Position numbers and translations under genes: made by a program. A model generated the notes under the pieces. The model was given only the letters and a program-made list of their open reading frames with translations, searched no databases and was not told the DNA's origin. Shown piece after piece: positions 7,614 through 14,945 of a stretch of 21,822 bases of DNA. Position 1 is the first letter of the stretch, and each line of letters starts with the position of its first letter. This DNA is from JALENY01 sp036310185 (GTDB lineage Bacteria > Bacillota > Clostridia > Lachnospirales > Lachnospiraceae), in the NCBI GenBank assembly GCA_036310185.1, contig JAXJSH010000072.1:1-21822 (forward strand), read 5' to 3'.

Positions 7614-8123
7614 ATGAAAAAAGGAATGACCAGGCGGGAACGTCAGGTGACAGAACCTGAAGAAATCCGGAAAATCCTGGATAAGTGTAAAATATTGCAT
7701 CTGGGACTGGTGGACGAAGACGAACCGTATATTGTTCCCATGAATTACGGCTATACCATGGAAGGGGATGATCTGACCCTGTATATGCATTGTGCAGTAA
7801 AAGGAAGAAAGCTGGATATAATTCGTAAAAATCCAAAAGTCTTTTTCCAGATGGAGTGTGACGTGGAACCTTTTGAAGGGCGTGTCGCCTGTCAATATGG
7901 TACTACATATTCGTCTGTCATGGGTCGGGGCGTAGCTGAAATTGTTGAAAATGTGGAAGAAAAGAAGACCGCATTGTCCGTTTTTATGAAATCGCAGACC
8001 GGGAAAGACTTTACTTTTGATGATCGGATGGTATCGATTGTTACAATTATTAAAGTGCGGGCACTGGGTTATACGGCAAAGCGCCGCCCTCTTCCGGCTG
8101 CAATGCTGGAAAATGGGGAGTAG
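7614..8123 (+). CDS. pyridoxamine 5'-phosphate oxidase-like (Nim-type) flavoprotein
   Basis: A 169-residue split-barrel FMN-binding protein of the PNPOx-like superfamily, close to the NimA / nitroimidazole-resistance group. The typical N-terminus MTRRERQVTEPEEI, the strand CKILHLGLVDEDEPYIVPMNYGY, the motif LYMHCAVKGRKLDIIRKNP (family His at about 59) and FQMECD are visible. The substrate is unknown; relatives reduce nitro compounds or bind haem or flavin. Start choice: ATG 7614 lies 9 nt after AAAGGA. ATG 7626 is also possible, and an upstream in-frame ATG at 7545 would add 23 charged residues not usual in the family. The 238 nt before it hold only short inverted repeats (CTCT/AGAG near 7470-7495) and no clear terminator. 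Confidence 0.88.
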   Translation: MKKGMTRRERQVTEPEEIRKILDKCKILHLGLVDEDEPYIVPMNYGYTMEGDDLTLYMHCAVKGRKLDIIRKNPKVFFQMECDVEPFEGRVACQYGTTYSSVMGRGVAEIVENVEEKKTALSVFMKSQTGKDFTFDDRMVSIVTIIKVRALGYTAKRRPLPAAMLENGE

Positions 8124-8172
8124 TGGTGATTCTGCTTGGCTGTGAATTGACCAATGGAATGCGGAAACTATA

Positions 8173-8367
8173 GAATCTGAATGAATGGAATCTGAGCGAA
8201 CAGAATCTGAGCAAATGAAATCTGAGTAAATGGACTCTGAATAAATGGACTCTGAATAAATGGACTCTGAATAAATGGACTCTGAGTGAATAGAATCTGA
8301 GCAAATGGAATCTGAATGAATGGAATCTGGGCGAATAGAATCTGAGCGAATAATATCTGAGCAAATG
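8173..8367 (+). repeat. tandem array of a 15-bp repeat
   Basis: Thirteen contiguous 15-bp units with consensus GAATCTGAGCAAATG; three identical units GACTCTGAATAAATG stand in the middle (8233-8277). Decayed copies may extend to about 8150 on the left and 8375 on the right. It fills the gap between the flavoprotein stop and the purine nucleoside phosphorylase start, ending about 60 nt upstream of the latter. The unit has no stop codon in the minus strand, so an antisense frame reads five-residue repeats through it, but no gene is supported there. Confidence 0.93.
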
Positions 8368-8426
8368 GTCTCTTTCCAATCGCTGCAAATGTATGTGTAT
8401 ATATGAAGAATTGTGAGGAAAAAAGT

Positions 8427-9263
8427 ATGAATCCGGTATATGAAAAATTGATGAAATGTTATGCCAGTGTGAAAAGCAGAATTGAATTTAATCCGGAGAT
8501 TGCGTTGGTGCTTGGTTCCGGGCTTGGTGATTACGGTGAACGTATTCAGGTCGTGGATACTTTGGACTACAGTGAAATTGAAGGTTTTCCGGTATCCACA
8601 GTTCCGGGTCATAAGGGGCGTTTTATCTTCGGTTATGTAGAACAGGTTCCGGTGGTGTGTATGCAGGGACGAGTGCACTATTACGAAGGTTATCCGATGA
8701 CGGATGTGGTGCTGCCTGTCCGTCTGATGAAGTTGATGGGCGCAAAAGTTCTGTTTTTGACAAATGCAGCCGGTGGTATTAATTATGATTTTTCAGCCGG
8801 TGATTTTATGATGATCACGGACCATATCATGAATTTTGTTCCTTCACCCCTAATCGGGCCGAATCTGGATGAACTGGGAACTCGTTTTCCGGACATGAGC
8901 AATATATACAGAAAAGAACTGCAGGAAATTCTGCGCAGCACCGCAAAAGAGCTTGGCATCAGACTTCAGGAGGGCGTTTACATTCAGCTGACGGGACCGA
9001 ACTTTGAGACGCCCCGGGAAGTTCATATGTGCAGAATACTTGGGGCGGATGCTGCCGGTATGAGCACGGCGGCGGAGGCGGTAGCGGCTAATCATATGGG
9101 GATGAAAGTATGTGGTATTTCCTGTATTTCCAATATGGCCTGCGGTATTGCGGATCAGCCGCTGTCTCATGAGGAAGTGCAGGAGACTGCTGACCGGGTA
9201 TCCGGGCAATTCAAGCAGCTGGTGACAGCGGCGATTGTTAATATTCACAAATCAATTTTATGA
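8427..9263 (+). CDS. punA: purine nucleoside phosphorylase, class I trimeric type
   Basis: A 278-residue enzyme that splits purine nucleosides (inosine, guanosine) with phosphate to base and ribose 1-phosphate. Conserved elements occur in family order: LGSGLGD (phosphate loop), GHKGRF, MQGRVHYYEGY, TNAAGGI, TGPNFETPRE (purine-contacting Glu), GADAAGMSTAAEA and ISNMACG. Length matches the roughly 270-residue PNP-I family. The ATG at 8427 is 6 nt after GAGGAA (8415-8420); an in-frame ATG at 8403 has no ribosome binding site. The next gene starts about 50 nt downstream on the same strand and encodes an MtaD-like deaminase, so the two probably form a purine-nucleoside salvage operon. The short 15-bp repeat array lies directly upstream. 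Confidence 0.95.
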   Translation: MNPVYEKLMKCYASVKSRIEFNPEIALVLGSGLGDYGERIQVVDTLDYSEIEGFPVSTVPGHKGRFIFGYVEQVPVVCMQGRVHYYEGYPMTDVVLPVRLMKLMGAKVLFLTNAAGGINYDFSAGDFMMITDHIMNFVPSPLIGPNLDELGTRFPDMSNIYRKELQEILRSTAKELGIRLQEGVYIQLTGPNFETPREVHMCRILGADAAGMSTAAEAVAANHMGMKVCGISCISNMACGIADQPLSHEEVQETADRVSGQFKQLVTAAIVNIHKSIL

Positions 9264-9314
9264 TAAATGTGGTGCTTCAGAAGGCGTCTTTCGGAAGGAG
9301 GCGGAAATAAAAAT

Positions 9315-10649
9315 ATGAACATTCGGATTTTTAATGGGAGAATCCTGACTATGGAAGAGAACCGGCCGATTTTTCATGGAGAAATTCATGTAAAAGGAAA
9401 CAGGATCACATATGTGGGGCCAAAAGTAGCGCAGGAAAAAGAAACCAACTCTGACAAGATTGAATCAGAAGAATTCAATCGTACAGGGCCGCAAAAAGAA
9501 AAATGGGACCGGGAAATTGATGCAAAAGGCAATGTGATCATGCCGGGGTTCAAAGATGCGCATACCCATTCCGGTATGACATTTCTGCGCTCCTATGCGG
9601 ATGACCTGCCCCTTCTGGAATGGCTGAACCAGCAGATTTTCCCGATGGAAGCCAAACTTACGCCGGAAGATATTTACCACCTCTCGAAGCTGGCGATTCT
9701 GGAATATCTGACCAGCGGCATTACGGCGAATCTTGATATGTATCTGACTCCGGATACAATTGCACAGGCTTCCATTGACTGTGGTTTTCGTACGGTGATG
9801 TGCGGAACATTGAACAATTTTGCCCAGTCAATTGAACTGCTGGAAAAATATTATCAAACATACCGGGATCCGGACCGTCTGGTAAACTTTCAGCTGGGAT
9901 TTCATGCAGAATACACCAATTCAAGAGAAAATCTGGAAAAACTTGCCGGGTTGGCCCATAAATATCATGCTCCCATGTATGCGCATAGTTCTGAAAGCAA
10001 GTCGGAGGTGGCGGGATGTCTGGAACGGTATGGTGTGACACCGACCGTACTGTTTGAACAGCTTGGGCTGTTTGATTGTGGCGGTGCTTGTTTCCACTGT
10101 ATTCATATGACAGATGAAGATCTGGAACTGATTAAAAAACGAAATATTTACGTGGTGACCAATCCTGGTTCGAACCTGAAACTGGCAAGCGGGATTGCCA
10201 GGATTCAGGATATGCTGGATCGGGGAATCCATGTGGCAATCGGCACAGACGGGCCGTCCAGCAACAATTGTCTTGATATGTTCCGGGAGATGTTTCTGAC
10301 TACAGGGCTTGCAAAAATCAAAACAGGTGACGCAGCAGCCGCAGATGCAGATCAGGTGCTTCGAATGGCGACTGTGGAAGGCGCCCATGCAATGGGTCTT
10401 ATGAATGCGGATGTGCTGGCGGAAGGTAAGTTTGCGGATCTGATTATGATTGATCTTCATCAGCCCAATATGCAGCCGCTTAACAACATAACAAAAAATA
10501 TTGTATACAGCGGCAGTAAACAGAATGTAAAACTGACCATGGTAAATGGAAAAATACTTTATGAAGATGGACGGTTTTTTGTGGGGACTTCTGCGGAAGA
10601 AATTTATGCAAGGGCAAATGAAATCATAACACGTATGAAAAATTCATAA
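9315..10649 (+). CDS. amidohydrolase, MTA/SAH deaminase-like
   Basis: A 444-residue metal-dependent deaminase of the amidohydrolase superfamily, close to 5-methylthioadenosine/S-adenosylhomocysteine deaminases (MtaD) and the TrzN/chlorohydrolase group. Metal ligands are His83 and His85 (HTHS), His224 (YAHSSE) and Asp312 (GTDG), with further motifs GFHAEY (His197), HCIH (261-264) and NPGSNLKLASGI. The composite N- and C-terminal beta domain is interrupted by a charged, low-complexity insertion at about 40-66. The start at 9315 follows AAGGAGG (9295-9301) by 13 nt; the upstream in-frame ATG at 9267 would place that strong site inside the gene. It follows the PNP gene, fitting deamination of an adenine nucleoside before or beside phosphorolysis. 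Guanine or cytosine-type substrates cannot be excluded. Confidence 0.88.
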   Translation: MNIRIFNGRILTMEENRPIFHGEIHVKGNRITYVGPKVAQEKETNSDKIESEEFNRTGPQKEKWDREIDAKGNVIMPGFKDAHTHSGMTFLRSYADDLPLLEWLNQQIFPMEAKLTPEDIYHLSKLAILEYLTSGITANLDMYLTPDTIAQASIDCGFRTVMCGTLNNFAQSIELLEKYYQTYRDPDRLVNFQLGFHAEYTNSRENLEKLAGLAHKYHAPMYAHSSESKSEVAGCLERYGVTPTVLFEQLGLFDCGGACFHCIHMTDEDLELIKKRNIYVVTNPGSNLKLASGIARIQDMLDRGIHVAIGTDGPSSNNCLDMFREMFLTTGLAKIKTGDAAAADADQVLRMATVEGAHAMGLMNADVLAEGKFADLIMIDLHQPNMQPLNNITKNIVYSGSKQNVKLTMVNGKILYEDGRFFVGTSAEEIYARANEIITRMKNS

Positions 10650-10687
10650 GAAAGCAGACCATCATTTTTAATATCGAACAATCAGCG

Positions 10688-10719
10688 GCGGCATTTATCC
10701 GGAAGCGAATAAATGTCGC
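10688..10719 (+). terminator. hairpin after the deaminase gene, possible terminator
   Basis: GCGGCATTTAT (10688-10698) pairs over 11 bp (one G-U) with ATAAATGTCGC (10709-10719), with a 10-nt loop, 39 nt beyond the stop codon. The following bases (TTCATCTGTT) are only weakly U-rich, so terminator function is uncertain. Confidence 0.45.
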
Positions 10720-10779
10720 TTCATCTGTTAAATTGATCAGATAATGAAATGGCAGATAACCGTTCAGCCCAAATCTTTG

Positions 10780-10801
10780 GTTTCAGAAAAACCTCTGAAA
10801 C
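10780..10801 (+). promoter_or_regulatory. inverted repeat upstream of azlC, possible operator
   Basis: GTTTCAGA (10780-10787) and TCTGAAAC (10794-10801) form a perfect 8-bp inverted repeat with a 6-nt centre, about 70 nt before the azlC start. It could be a regulator binding site or a small RNA hairpin; CCAAATCTTTGG just upstream (10769-10780) is a second short palindrome. No regulator gene is adjacent. Confidence 0.35.
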
Positions 10802-10872
10802 TGGTATAGGCAATTAATTTACGTTCTGCTGGTAATCGAATATAAAAATCAGGCAAGAAAAGGAATAAAAGA

Positions 10873-11685
10873 ATGAAACAAATGACAAAACGGGTCATAA
10901 AAGAAGCCTTTGTAAAATCACTTCCGGTCTGTGCCGGATATGTGGTGTTGGGAATCGGCTTTGGGATTTTGCTGGAAAAGGCGGGATATGGTCTTCCCTG
11001 GGCCATATTGATGAGTGTGTTTATCTTTGCCGGTTCCTGTCAGTATGTGGGGGTCAGTCTGATTGCGGGAAAAGCGTCTCTTGCGATTGCGGCAATGACC
11101 ACATTTATGGTAAATGCGAGACACTTGTTTTACAGCATTTCCATGTTTGACAGATACAAAGATGCCGGAAAAAAGAAAGGATATCTGATTTTCGGTCTGA
11201 CGGACGAGACCTATTCCCTTTTGTGCGACGGTTCTTATCCGGAAGGGGAAGATCCGCATACATATCGGTTTCTGGTTACGCTTTTTGATCAGATTTACTG
11301 GATCGCGGGAAGCGCCATTGGTGCAGTTCTGGGATCGATCATTACGTTCAGCACAGCAGGGATTGAATTTTCCATGACCGCATTGTTTGTTACTGTGTTT
11401 GTAGAGCAGTGGCTGACTACGAAAAATCATTTGCCGGCAGTTATGGGGGTAGCGGCAACTGCAGTCTGCCGGCTGTTTTTTGGAAACGAAATATTTTTGA
11501 TTCCGTCTATGCTGGTGATTCTGGCTGCTTTGTCTTTTATGAGAAAGCCCATGGACGGCGAAGACAGGATAAAGAAAACAAAAGAAACGCAGGAGGCAGC
11601 CATGGAAACGGCGGTGGAAATCAGAAAGGAAAAATCAAATGAAGTGAATGAAAATGCTGGTCAGGAGGAAATGAAACATGAGTGA
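10873..11685 (+). CDS. azlC: AzlC family branched-chain amino-acid exporter, large subunit
   Basis: A 270-residue inner-membrane protein of the AzlC (YgaZ/LIV-E) family, which with AzlD exports branched-chain amino acids or analogues such as azaleucine. Typical features are the start AFVKSLPVCAGYVVLGIGFG, the motif FAGSCQYVGVSLI near 52-64, VNARHLFYSISM near 79-90 and DETYSLL. Residues up to about 225 contain the membrane segments. The last 45 residues form a charged, Lys/Glu-rich cytoplasmic tail that is longer than usual. The ATG at 10873 is preceded by AAAGGAA about 8 nt upstream. The gene overlaps azlD by 8 nt (ATGAGTGA), implying translational coupling. Confidence 0.93.
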   Translation: MKQMTKRVIKEAFVKSLPVCAGYVVLGIGFGILLEKAGYGLPWAILMSVFIFAGSCQYVGVSLIAGKASLAIAAMTTFMVNARHLFYSISMFDRYKDAGKKKGYLIFGLTDETYSLLCDGSYPEGEDPHTYRFLVTLFDQIYWIAGSAIGAVLGSIITFSTAGIEFSMTALFVTVFVEQWLTTKNHLPAVMGVAATAVCRLFFGNEIFLIPSMLVILAALSFMRKPMDGEDRIKKTKETQEAAMETAVEIRKEKSNEVNENAGQEEMKHE

Positions 11686-12001
11686 TACCTATGTATTTCT
11701 GATGATTGTGGTTATGGCAGTCTGCACTTTTCTGACACGTGTGCTGCCGTTTCTCATTTTGCGGAAAAGACAGACCCCGGCTTTTGTTACATATCTGGGT
11801 CAGGTGCTGCCGTATCCGATTATGGGCATGCTCATTGTGTACTGCCTGAAAGATGTCAGTTTTCTGGAAGCACCTTTTGCAGTACCGGAATTGATTGCAG
11901 TTGCTGTGGTTGTCGTGCTGCATGTGTGGAAGAGGAATACGCTGCTCAGTATCATAGGCGGAACTGCGTGCTATATGATATTGATACAGTTTGTGTTTTG
12001 A
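11678..12001 (+). CDS. azlD: AzlD family transporter small subunit
   Basis: A 107-residue membrane protein with about three to four transmembrane helices, the small partner of AzlC in branched-chain amino-acid export (YgaH-like). The family pattern CTFLTRVLPFLIL, followed by GQVLPYPIMGML, is clear near residues 16-53, and the length is normal. Its start lies inside the end of azlC with GGAGG (11665-11669) about 8 nt upstream. No function is known for AzlD without AzlC. Confidence 0.92.
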   Translation: MSDTYVFLMIVVMAVCTFLTRVLPFLILRKRQTPAFVTYLGQVLPYPIMGMLIVYCLKDVSFLEAPFAVPELIAVAVVVVLHVWKRNTLLSIIGGTACYMILIQFVF

Positions 12002-12032
12002 TAAGATGCAGATAACTGCTCGGAAGAAATTC

Positions 12033-12092
12033 TTACATATGTAAAAATCGTATGCAGGAGCTTGCTTACAAAATCTGTTTTGCACATATGTG
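12033..12092 (+). promoter_or_regulatory. two ACATATGT palindromes, possible operator pair
   Basis: TTACATATGTAA (12033-12044) and CACATATGTG (12083-12092) are perfect palindromes sharing the core ACATATGT, with centres 49 bp apart in the azlD to DMT-transporter gap. A weak promoter (TTGCCG 12146-12151, 17 bp, TATCTT 12169-12174) follows. This could be a dimeric regulator site upstream of the transporter gene; no regulator is evident nearby. Confidence 0.3.
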
Positions 12093-12247
12093 TTTGTGGC
12101 TGGTAAGAGCGTTATGAACAAAAGGGACAGCTGAAATCTTTCGTTTTGCCGGATCAGGCATATTCCGGTATCTTGCAAATGGAACCTTCTGAATCGTTAC
12201 AGATCATGAAAAAGAGGAAATAAAACGGAACAAAAGAGGAAATCAGA

Positions 12248-13162
12248 ATGGAAAAGAAATTACAGAATCCGGTTGTGATCTGCGTGCTGGCACTGTTTTG
12301 CTGTGCGCTGTGGGGAAGTGCTTTTCCCTGTATTAAAATCGGATATGAATGGTTTGAAATAGAAGATGTGGGAAGTCAGATCCTTTTTGCAGGGTATCGC
12401 TTTTTCCTGTCCGGTGTTATTACATTTCTGGTTGGATGTATACTGGAAAAGGGAATACTGAGAATCAAAGGGTCTTCCGTTCCGGTGATTCTGCGTCAGG
12501 GCATTTTGCAGACCGCGGTGCAGTATCTGTGTTTTTATATAGGATTAGCCAATGTGACCGGAACGAAGGGGTCCATCATCAATGCTTCCAATGCGTTTGT
12601 GTCCATTGCTGCGGCCCATTTTATGATCAAGTCAGAGAAGATGACCTGGAAAAAAGCGGTCGGATGTTTCCTGGGCGTGGCTGGTGTGGTGGTCATTAAT
12701 ATGGAAAAGGGCGCATTTGGCGGTGGATTTCAGCTGATGGGGGAAGGCATGGTTCTGATATCTACGATTGCGTATGGAATCAGTACGGTTTATCTGAAAA
12801 TGATTTCAGATCGGGAGTCTCCGATGGCAATTACGTCGTATCAGATCTTATTTGGCAGTACGATATTGATTGTCTGTGGGGTTATTTTGGGCGGACATGT
12901 GGATAACTTTACGGTAAAGTCCACATTACTGTTGATATATATGGCATTACTTTCGTCAGTGGCTTTTAGTATCTGGACGGTTTTGCTGAAGTATAATCCG
13001 GTTGGGAAAGTGGCAGTTTATTCCTTTTCTATTCCGGTGTTTGGTGTGATCATGTCCGGGATTTTTTTGAAAGAACAGTTTTTATCTTTAAAAAATGCAG
13101 CGGCACTAATTTTGGTCTGCGGCGGAATCATGATTGTGAATGGAAAAAGTACTGGGAAATGA
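12248..13162 (+). CDS. EamA/DMT family transporter
   Basis: A 304-residue membrane protein of the drug/metabolite transporter superfamily with two EamA repeats of about five helices each (roughly residues 10-145 and 155-300). The first helix carries the typical CCALWGSAFPCIK motif, and the second repeat contains SSVAFSIWTVLLKYNPVGKVAVYSFSIPVFGVI. The substrate is unknown; relatives export amino acids, nucleosides or other metabolites. The ATG at 12248 follows GAGGAA (12236-12241) by 6 nt. Its TGA stop codon lies inside the 5' arm of the terminator that follows. It has no operon partner: the next gene is convergent. Confidence 0.93.
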   Translation: MEKKLQNPVVICVLALFCCALWGSAFPCIKIGYEWFEIEDVGSQILFAGYRFFLSGVITFLVGCILEKGILRIKGSSVPVILRQGILQTAVQYLCFYIGLANVTGTKGSIINASNAFVSIAAAHFMIKSEKMTWKKAVGCFLGVAGVVVINMEKGAFGGGFQLMGEGMVLISTIAYGISTVYLKMISDRESPMAITSYQILFGSTILIVCGVILGGHVDNFTVKSTLLLIYMALLSSVAFSIWTVLLKYNPVGKVAVYSFSIPVFGVIMSGIFLKEQFLSLKNAAALILVCGGIMIVNGKSTGK

Positions 13163-13188
13163 GGAGACTCATTTCCCAGTGTTTTTCC
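13151..13188. terminator. bidirectional intrinsic terminator
   Basis: A perfect 13-bp stem (13151-13163 with 13168-13180) has a GAGA tetraloop. On the plus strand it is followed by GTTTTTCC, and on the minus strand by ACTTTTTCC, so it can end both the transporter transcript and the convergent glycosyltransferase transcript. The transporter stop codon (13160-13162) is part of the stem. Confidence 0.93.
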
Positions 13189-13244
13189 TGTTGGATCTGT
13201 GTGCAGAAATCCACAACCGCACCGGTAACAATGCCGTCCGGGGG

Positions 13245-14555
13245 CTATTGGCCAAGGATACTTTGGATATTCTGTTTTATTTTTTCTGTCAGCTGAGCAT
13301 ATTGTATCAGCTCGTCTTCTTCAAATCCCAGGAAACGTGCATGCTCATATTTGTTCTGTGCATCGGCAAGTTCAGCCAGGATCGGTTCAGATATGGCCTG
13401 GAAAATAATTTTGAGTTCTTTTGTTTTCCGGACGATCTCAACCCGGATCAGATTTTTATGTACCAGTTTTTGAAGCAGAATGGAGAGTGCGCGCGGTGAA
13501 AGATTGGCGAAGTCTGCCAGTTCACGGCGCGTTTTGCACAAATGGGGCTGGTTCAGGCAGAGGAGCAGACGCACTTCATCTAAAGTCATATCGTTTTTGA
13601 TGGCAATGGTTTCAAGATAATAATCCAGAAGCTTGCGGTTACGGTATCCGTCTGTAAGGATTCCTTCACCAACCAGTGCTTCCGGCGACACGATGCTTCG
13701 TTCCTCACCCAGCTTTTTGCTGTTGGGAAGAATGGCGGGAGGCACAATGCCGTCGCCTGCCGCATCAATCAGAAAACGATAGACCTGTCCCCGGTTTTTT
13801 TCGTAGTCTTTTTCATTCAGTACATGCTTGTAAAAATTATTGTAATATTCAAAAACCATAAGCTTCATTTTAATGGTTTTTGTAATGTTCATACCCTGTG
13901 TGGCAAGAGATCCCTTTGTTTTTACATAATAGTAAATGGGAACCTGCAGGGCATAGAAAACTTCTGCATAGCGTATGTATTCCAGGTTGAACATAAAATC
14001 TTCGCACCAGCTGATTTCCGGATTCATGCGCAGATGGTGCTTCTCGATGATATCCCGGCGGAACAGCTTGTTCCAGAGTACGCCGTAGTAAAAATCGGCC
14101 GGATTTTCAATCATGTGAGCGGCAAATTCTTCTTTTGTCAGCACACAGTCGTCATCGATATCACCTTTGCGGGAAACACGCTCGCCAACTACGCGGTAAA
14201 AATCGGAGATAACCATGTCGCAGTGATAGGTTTCAGCCGTTTCCACAAACAGCCGTGTGGCATTGGGGGTGATCCAGTCATCCGCATCCAGAAATTGAAG
14301 ATAAGTGCCCTGTGCCAGATCCAGAGCCAGATTCCGGGTGTCAGATACACCGGTGTTTTCTTTATGGATAACATGAATACGGGAATCTTTTGCCCCATAT
14401 TCGTCGCAGATATGGCCGGAAGCATCTTTGCTTCCGTCGTCCATGAGCAGCAGCTCAAAATCGGTATATTCCTGATTTAAAATACTCTCGATACAGCGGC
14501 CGATGGTTTTTTCCGCATTGTAAACGGGTACGATTATGCTTACGGTTGGGTTCAT
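13245..14555 (-). CDS. GT2 glycosyltransferase fused to a MarR-like winged helix
   Basis: A 436-residue protein. Residues 3-210 form a GT-A family 2 glycosyltransferase: SIIVPVYNAEKTIGRCIESI at 6-25, MDDGSKD at 38-44, ENTGVSDTRN at 66-75, the metal-binding LDADD at 89-93 and CED at 184-186. Residues about 305-436 read as a MarR-type module: a dimerisation-like helix, ELADFANLSPRALSILLQKL (345-364) as helix-turn-helix, a charged wing, and the C-terminal GFEEDELIQYAQLTEKIKQN helix. No membrane segment is seen. The start chosen is the ATG at 14555, 10 nt after AAGGAG; an ATG three codons earlier is only 1 nt from it. It is transcribed convergently with the DMT gene and divergently from modA. Sugar donor and acceptor are unknown, and the domain pairing is unusual. 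Confidence 0.9.
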   Translation of the reverse strand: MNPTVSIIVPVYNAEKTIGRCIESILNQEYTDFELLLMDDGSKDASGHICDEYGAKDSRIHVIHKENTGVSDTRNLALDLAQGTYLQFLDADDWITPNATRLFVETAETYHCDMVISDFYRVVGERVSRKGDIDDDCVLTKEEFAAHMIENPADFYYGVLWNKLFRRDIIEKHHLRMNPEISWCEDFMFNLEYIRYAEVFYALQVPIYYYVKTKGSLATQGMNITKTIKMKLMVFEYYNNFYKHVLNEKDYEKNRGQVYRFLIDAAGDGIVPPAILPNSKKLGEERSIVSPEALVGEGILTDGYRNRKLLDYYLETIAIKNDMTLDEVRLLLCLNQPHLCKTRRELADFANLSPRALSILLQKLVHKNLIRVEIVRKTKELKIIFQAISEPILAELADAQNKYEHARFLGFEEDELIQYAQLTEKIKQNIQSILGQ

Positions 14556-14945
14556 ATGATGCATACTCCTTGAAACGTAATTCTTTTTCTTATTTTACAT
14601 CAATGCCAGGGGAAAATAAAGAAGTGTATGAATGGTAATGGTCAAATTAAGGCAACATTCAGAAGTCTCCAGTCAAAAAATGTCAGAATATACTTAGCTG
14701 CTTTCCTTATATCCAAAGATTTTAGAATTTATAGTCAAGAAAAGGGTGCTGTAATCTGCTGAAGAATGTATAATGAAAGATAGAACTTTAAACTGTGCTG
14801 TAAAATGCGTTTTTCATATCTTTTGAAATATTTATTCTCAAACCGGAATAAATATAATGGGAGAGACTTTTTATGCAGAAATGGGACAAGGCGTGTAAAT
14901 CCACGTTTTGAATAAATTTTTTCTGAATAAGAAAGGAGAAAAAAC
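14556..14945. promoter_or_regulatory. divergent intergenic region between the glycosyltransferase and modA
   Basis: No gene is seen in these 390 bases. Facing modA there is a TATAAT at 14853-14858 with only a poor -35 (TTTATT, 16-bp spacer), and another TATAAT near 14769-14774 without a good -35. Facing the glycosyltransferase, the minus strand has TAAAAT (plus coordinates 14592-14597) with TTTATT 17 bp upstream. The small hairpin CGTG/CACG near 14894-14907 precedes the modA ribosome binding site. I cannot recognise a ModE site or a Moco riboswitch. Confidence 0.35.

Noticed and set aside
7458..8678. 406-codon minus-strand frame
   Set aside because: It runs antisense to the flavoprotein gene and the start of PNP and owes its length to the stop-free 15-bp repeat. 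The plus-strand genes have clear families and ribosome binding sites.
13824..14480. 218-codon plus-strand frame inside the glycosyltransferase gene
   Set aside because: It is the antisense shadow of a gene with intact GT2 motifs and a good ribosome binding site.
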